Shown in pieces: positions 61,021-64,000 of a DNA stretch of 64,000 bases. The stretch is from Ferruginibacter sp. (GTDB lineage Bacteria; Bacteroidota; Bacteroidia; Chitinophagales; Chitinophagaceae). The stretch is taken from positions 886,492 to 950,491 of the forward strand of contig JABFRP010000001.1 of NCBI GenBank assembly GCA_013141115.1, given 5' to 3'. Positions within the stretch are counted from its first letter, which is position 1. Every line of letters begins with the position of its first letter. The notes beneath the pieces are model-generated. The model was not told the origin of the DNA. It made no database searches and worked only from the letters and a program-made list of their open reading frames with translations. The position numbers and the translations under genes are program-made.

Positions 61021-63405
61021 ATGAAAAAATACCTATCATTATTGCTTGTGGTTTTCGCCGGCTTTGCATTTATACTGCCCGATAAAAAGCCCACCATCTT
61101 TTTAATTGGCGACAGTACCTGTGCCAACAAACCGCTGGAGAATAATCCGGAACGGGGCTGGGGACAATTATTTCCCAATTTTTTTACCAATGAAGTGGAA
61201 ATACAAAACCACGCCATGAACGGGCGCAGTACAAAAAGTTTTATTACTGAACATCGCTGGGATACGGTGATGAGTCGTTTAAAAGCAGGTGATTTTGTAA
61301 TGATACAGTTTGGGCATAATGATGAAAAAATAGATAAACCTGAAGTAGGTGCACCGGCACATACTGTGTATAAAGAAAACCTGATCCGTTTTATAAATGA
61401 TGTAAGAAGTAAAGGTGCAACTCCTGTTTTAATCACTCCGGTAATGCGCCGCAGTTTCGATTCTACTGGTAAGTTTGTAGATTCTCATGGTGATTATCCC
61501 GGTGTGGTTAAAGAAGTAGGCGCACAAATGAATGTACCCGTAATTGATTTGCACCAAAGCAGCGAAGCATTAATATTAAAAGAAGGATTTGAAAACAGCA
61601 AACGTTTTTTTCTGCACATTCCTCCTTATCATTTTAAAGATGCTAAAGCAAAAGAAGACAATACTCACTTTAGTGAATACGGCGCTGCATCAATGGCGTC
61701 ATTGGTATGTCAGGCTATTAAAGATCAAAATTTGCCCATGGTGAAATATTTAGCACCTTCTGATTTTAAAGAAAAATATGCTTTTGAATTACCTAAAATT
61801 TATACGCCGCATTTTAAGAAAGACACTTTTAATATTTTAAATTATGGCGCTGTTGCAGACGGTATGACTTTAAATTCTGTTGCCATTAATAAAACCATTG
61901 AAGCATGTGCAGCAAAAGGCGGTGGAGTGGTAAGAGTGCCAAGAGGAAGTTTTGTGACCGGCCCCATCATTATGAAGAGTAATATCAATTTGCACTTAGA
62001 TAAAGGTGCTTTGATTTTATATACATCCGATTTTAATCAATATCCTTTAGTAGCATCTACATTTGAAGGTGTAGATGCAGCAAGATGTCAATCGCCTTTT
62101 ACTGCAGAAAATCTGGAAAATATTGCAATTACCGGAGACGGTATTATTAATGGTAATGGTTTTTACTGGAGACCAATTGGAAAAGATAAATTAACCGAAA
62201 GCCAATGGAAAGCACACCAGAGAATTTATGGTGGCGTATTAAACGAAGCAAAGAAAACATGGTACTCGTCTGAAAAAGCATTGAAAGGTTCTTTAACCAA
62301 TAACATTGGAAAATTGGCCGGAGGAAAAACATTGCAGGATTTTGCAGATATTAAAGATTACCTGCGTCCGAATATGATCCGCATTTTTCAATGTAAAAAT
62401 ATTTTGATAGAAGGAGTGACTTTTGAAAACTCTCCTGCATGGACCACACACATTAATGCCAGCGAACACATTACCATCAAAAACTTAACCGTAAAAAATC
62501 CATGGTTTGGTGCTAACACTGATGCACTTGATTTGGAAAGTTGTAAAAATGTATTGCTGGAAGATAGTCATTTTGATACAGGTGATGATGGTATTTGTAT
62601 AAAGAGTGGTCGTGATGCAGAAGGTAGAAAAAGAGGATTGCCCACCAAAGATGTGATTGTTAGAAATTGTGTGGTATATCATGCACACGGAGGTTTTGTT
62701 ATAGGCAGCGAAATGAGTGGCGGAGCCAATAATATGTTTGTAAGCAATTGCACTTTTATTGGAACAGATATTGGCTTGCGTTTTAAAACTACCCGTGGCC
62801 GTGGCGGTATGGTAGAAAATATTTACGTGAATAATATCAACATGAAAGATATTGCTGCAGAAGCCATATTGTTTGATATGTATTATATGGCGAAAGATCC
62901 CGTGGTTTTAGCAGGAGAAAAAAGAGAACCACCTGTGGTAGAAATGAAACCTGTTGATGAAACAACCCCGCAGTTCCAGAATTTTTATTTTAGAAATATT
63001 ACCTGCAATGGTGCTGCTAAGGGTATTTTGGTAAGAGGTATTCCTGAAATGCACATTAAAAATATTTTAATTGAGAATGCCATTTTGCAGGCAGATGAAG
63101 GCATCGATATTCAGGAGGCCAGCAATATTACATTGAACAATATTACCATGATGAGTAAGAATACCAATCCGGTGATGTATGTTTTAAACAGCGATAATAT
63201 TACGCTCAATAATTTAAAATATAAAGACAGTGCAGAAGTATTGGCAATGGTGCAGGGAGACAGAACAAAAGCAGTCAGTATTTTAAATACTGATGTTACA
63301 AAAGCAAAGCAAAAATTAAAAGCTGGATTTGGTGTTACAGATGCTGTAGTAAGTTGGGCCGTGCCGCAACCGGCAATTGAAACAAAAAAGAAGAAAAAGA
63401 AATAA
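61021..63405 (+). CDS. Secreted fusion of rhamnogalacturonan acetylesterase (CE12) and GH28 pectinase
   Basis: 794 residues from ATG 61021 (the frame can be opened 12 bp earlier). Signal anchor LSLLLVVFAGFAFILP. N-terminal SGNH module: Ser32 (LIGDSTC), GHNDE, Asp213/His216 (DNTHFSEYG). From about residue 270 a GH28 beta-helix: Asp501 (NTDALD), Asp522/Asp523 (TGDDG), His556 (HAHGG) and Arg587/Lys589 (LRFKTT) match the GH28 catalytic and binding residues. The enzyme would remove acetyl groups and cut the galacturonan or rhamnogalacturonan backbone. Ends with a Lys-rich tail. Confidence 0.92.
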   Translation: MKKYLSLLLVVFAGFAFILPDKKPTIFLIGDSTCANKPLENNPERGWGQLFPNFFTNEVEIQNHAMNGRSTKSFITEHRWDTVMSRLKAGDFVMIQFGHNDEKIDKPEVGAPAHTVYKENLIRFINDVRSKGATPVLITPVMRRSFDSTGKFVDSHGDYPGVVKEVGAQMNVPVIDLHQSSEALILKEGFENSKRFFLHIPPYHFKDAKAKEDNTHFSEYGAASMASLVCQAIKDQNLPMVKYLAPSDFKEKYAFELPKIYTPHFKKDTFNILNYGAVADGMTLNSVAINKTIEACAAKGGGVVRVPRGSFVTGPIIMKSNINLHLDKGALILYTSDFNQYPLVASTFEGVDAARCQSPFTAENLENIAITGDGIINGNGFYWRPIGKDKLTESQWKAHQRIYGGVLNEAKKTWYSSEKALKGSLTNNIGKLAGGKTLQDFADIKDYLRPNMIRIFQCKNILIEGVTFENSPAWTTHINASEHITIKNLTVKNPWFGANTDALDLESCKNVLLEDSHFDTGDDGICIKSGRDAEGRKRGLPTKDVIVRNCVVYHAHGGFVIGSEMSGGANNMFVSNCTFIGTDIGLRFKTTRGRGGMVENIYVNNINMKDIAAEAILFDMYYMAKDPVVLAGEKREPPVVEMKPVDETTPQFQNFYFRNITCNGAAKGILVRGIPEMHIKNILIENAILQADEGIDIQEASNITLNNITMMSKNTNPVMYVLNSDNITLNNLKYKDSAEVLAMVQGDRTKAVSILNTDVTKAKQKLKAGFGVTDAVVSWAVPQPAIETKKKKKK

Positions 63406-63407
63406 CC

Positions 63408-63684
63408 CCTATCCCCTAAAGGGGGAATTGGAGTAGAACGTAGCGAAGATTGAAAGTAGGATTGTGTAATAGGTCAGCTCTGTAGAAGCATAAGGTGGGT
63501 AGAAAAATGTAAGGTGTGTTTGATCGTCCCGTAGGGACGGCAGGTGCTTTTGCAAAACATAATTAAAGTTCAGTAATGATATGCCGCTGAAGAGTGCCCT
63601 TCGTTCCTCAGGATAAACTCTGCCAATGAAGATCAGTAAAGAACCAATGCTTGTTAACAAAAAATAAAATTTCCCGAAGGGAAT
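63408..63684. repeat. Mosaic of short dispersed palindromes
   Basis: Contains CCCCT-AA-AGGGG (63413-63424), CGTCCC-GTA-GGGACG (63535-63549), the 42-bp repeat copy 2 (63592-63633) and TTCCC-GAA-GGGAA (63671-63683). No gene in these 285 bp; the one long minus-strand frame is an artefact of the repeats. Confidence 0.75.
63592..63633. repeat. Dispersed repeat copy 2 (42 bp)
   Basis: 36 of 42 identical to 13315-13356 in the same orientation. Confidence 0.8.
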
Positions 63685-63690
63685 CAACGT

Positions 63691-64000
63691 ATGAAAAAAA
63701 TAATTGTCATTTTTTTAGTAGCGGTTTCTGCGCAGGCGTTTTCTCAAACATCAGGAGAAAAAATTGCCGCAACAGTAATGAATATCTGGAAAGATACCGT
63801 GCCTATTGGCAGTACTACTAAATGGAGCTATGATATGGGCGTGATACTAAAAGGTTTTGAAGGCTTATGGATGAACACCGGTAACGCAAAATATTTTTTT
63901 GAGATTCAAAAGAAAATAGACTTTTTTGTAAAGGATGACGGCAGCATTAAAGGTTACGAAAAAGAAGAGTACAATATTGATCATGTAAATAATGGTAAAC
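63691..64000 (+). CDS. GH88/GH105 unsaturated rhamnogalacturonyl hydrolase, partial (3' end outside window)
   Basis: The first 103 residues are visible from ATG 63691. Signal peptide (MKKIIVIFLVAVSAQAFSQ), then KIAATVMNIWKDTVPIG, TTKWSYDMGVILKGFEGLWMNTGNAKYF and KKIDFFVKDDGSIKGYEKEEYNIDHVNNGK. This matches GH105 (YteR-like) N-termini, which hydrolyse the unsaturated galacturonyl residue left by lyases. The role completes the pectin pathway feeding KduI. The gene continues past the window. Confidence 0.85.
   Translation, partial: MKKIIVIFLVAVSAQAFSQTSGEKIAATVMNIWKDTVPIGSTTKWSYDMGVILKGFEGLWMNTGNAKYFFEIQKKIDFFVKDDGSIKGYEKEEYNIDHVNNGK

Noticed and set aside
1..64000. tRNA, rRNA or CRISPR arrays
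   Set aside because: Scanned by eye for the conserved tRNA T-arm and for direct repeats with regular spacers; none found. Short palindromes here are terminators or dispersed repeats.

Overview
The window is AT-rich chromosomal DNA of a Bacteroidetes bacterium, most likely a Chitinophagaceae member. The evidence is type IX secretion (T9SS) cargo with gliding-motility C-terminal domains, a PorP/SprF protein, a SusC/SusD pair, and Bacteroidetes-type -7 boxes (TAnnTTTG) just upstream of many genes. No rRNA, tRNA or CRISPR array was seen. Several ORF starts on GTG or TTG fall inside the -7 boxes, so I moved those starts to the next ATG.

Layout. 1-5.7 kb: large secreted surface proteins (IgGFc-like, Ycf48/BNR + SprB repeat + CHU_C) with PorP/SprF. 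5.8-8.8 kb: NDH-2 dehydrogenase, a DUF2071 protein and a beta-barrel. 8.9-11.6 kb: another PKD/CHU_C protein. 11.7-21.3 kb: housekeeping genes (phosphosugar mutase, tail-specific protease, Pcm, queuosine precursor transporter) and hypotheticals. 21.5-27 kb: two tandem paralogous PKD/CHU_C proteins that differ by two PKD modules. 27-41.6 kb: mixed metabolism (TauE, YggS, acyl-CoA dehydrogenase, CDF exporter, beta-helix T9SS protein, VIT-like transporter, ornithine aminotransferase, IspE, DUF151 nuclease, EtfA/EtfB). A frameshifted four-helix-bundle gene flanked by short inverted repeats sits exactly between etfB and etfA. 41.9-43.2 kb: an IS110-family insertion sequence. 43.2-46.8 kb: tilS, rhomboid protease, rlmH, and a LacI regulator.

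47-64 kb is a pectin utilisation locus: SusC/SusD import; secreted pectin methylesterase, CE12 acetylesterases, alpha/beta hydrolases, a CE12-GH28 fusion and a GH105 start; then KduI/KduD and other oxidoreductases for the released sugars. A 24-bp motif, with two differences between copies, lies upstream of both susC and kduD. It is the likely operator of the divergent LacI regulator.

The most striking object is the IS110 element. Its 5' noncoding region reads as a bridge RNA: four guide segments, in the order LTG-RTG-LDG-RDG, match the left flank, right flank, right end and left end. All four converge on the same AT core, which places the element ends by sequence alone.

The intergenic DNA is also rich in short dispersed repeats, some of which run into genes (DUF2279 N-terminus, YggS, kduI leader, CE12-GH28 leader).
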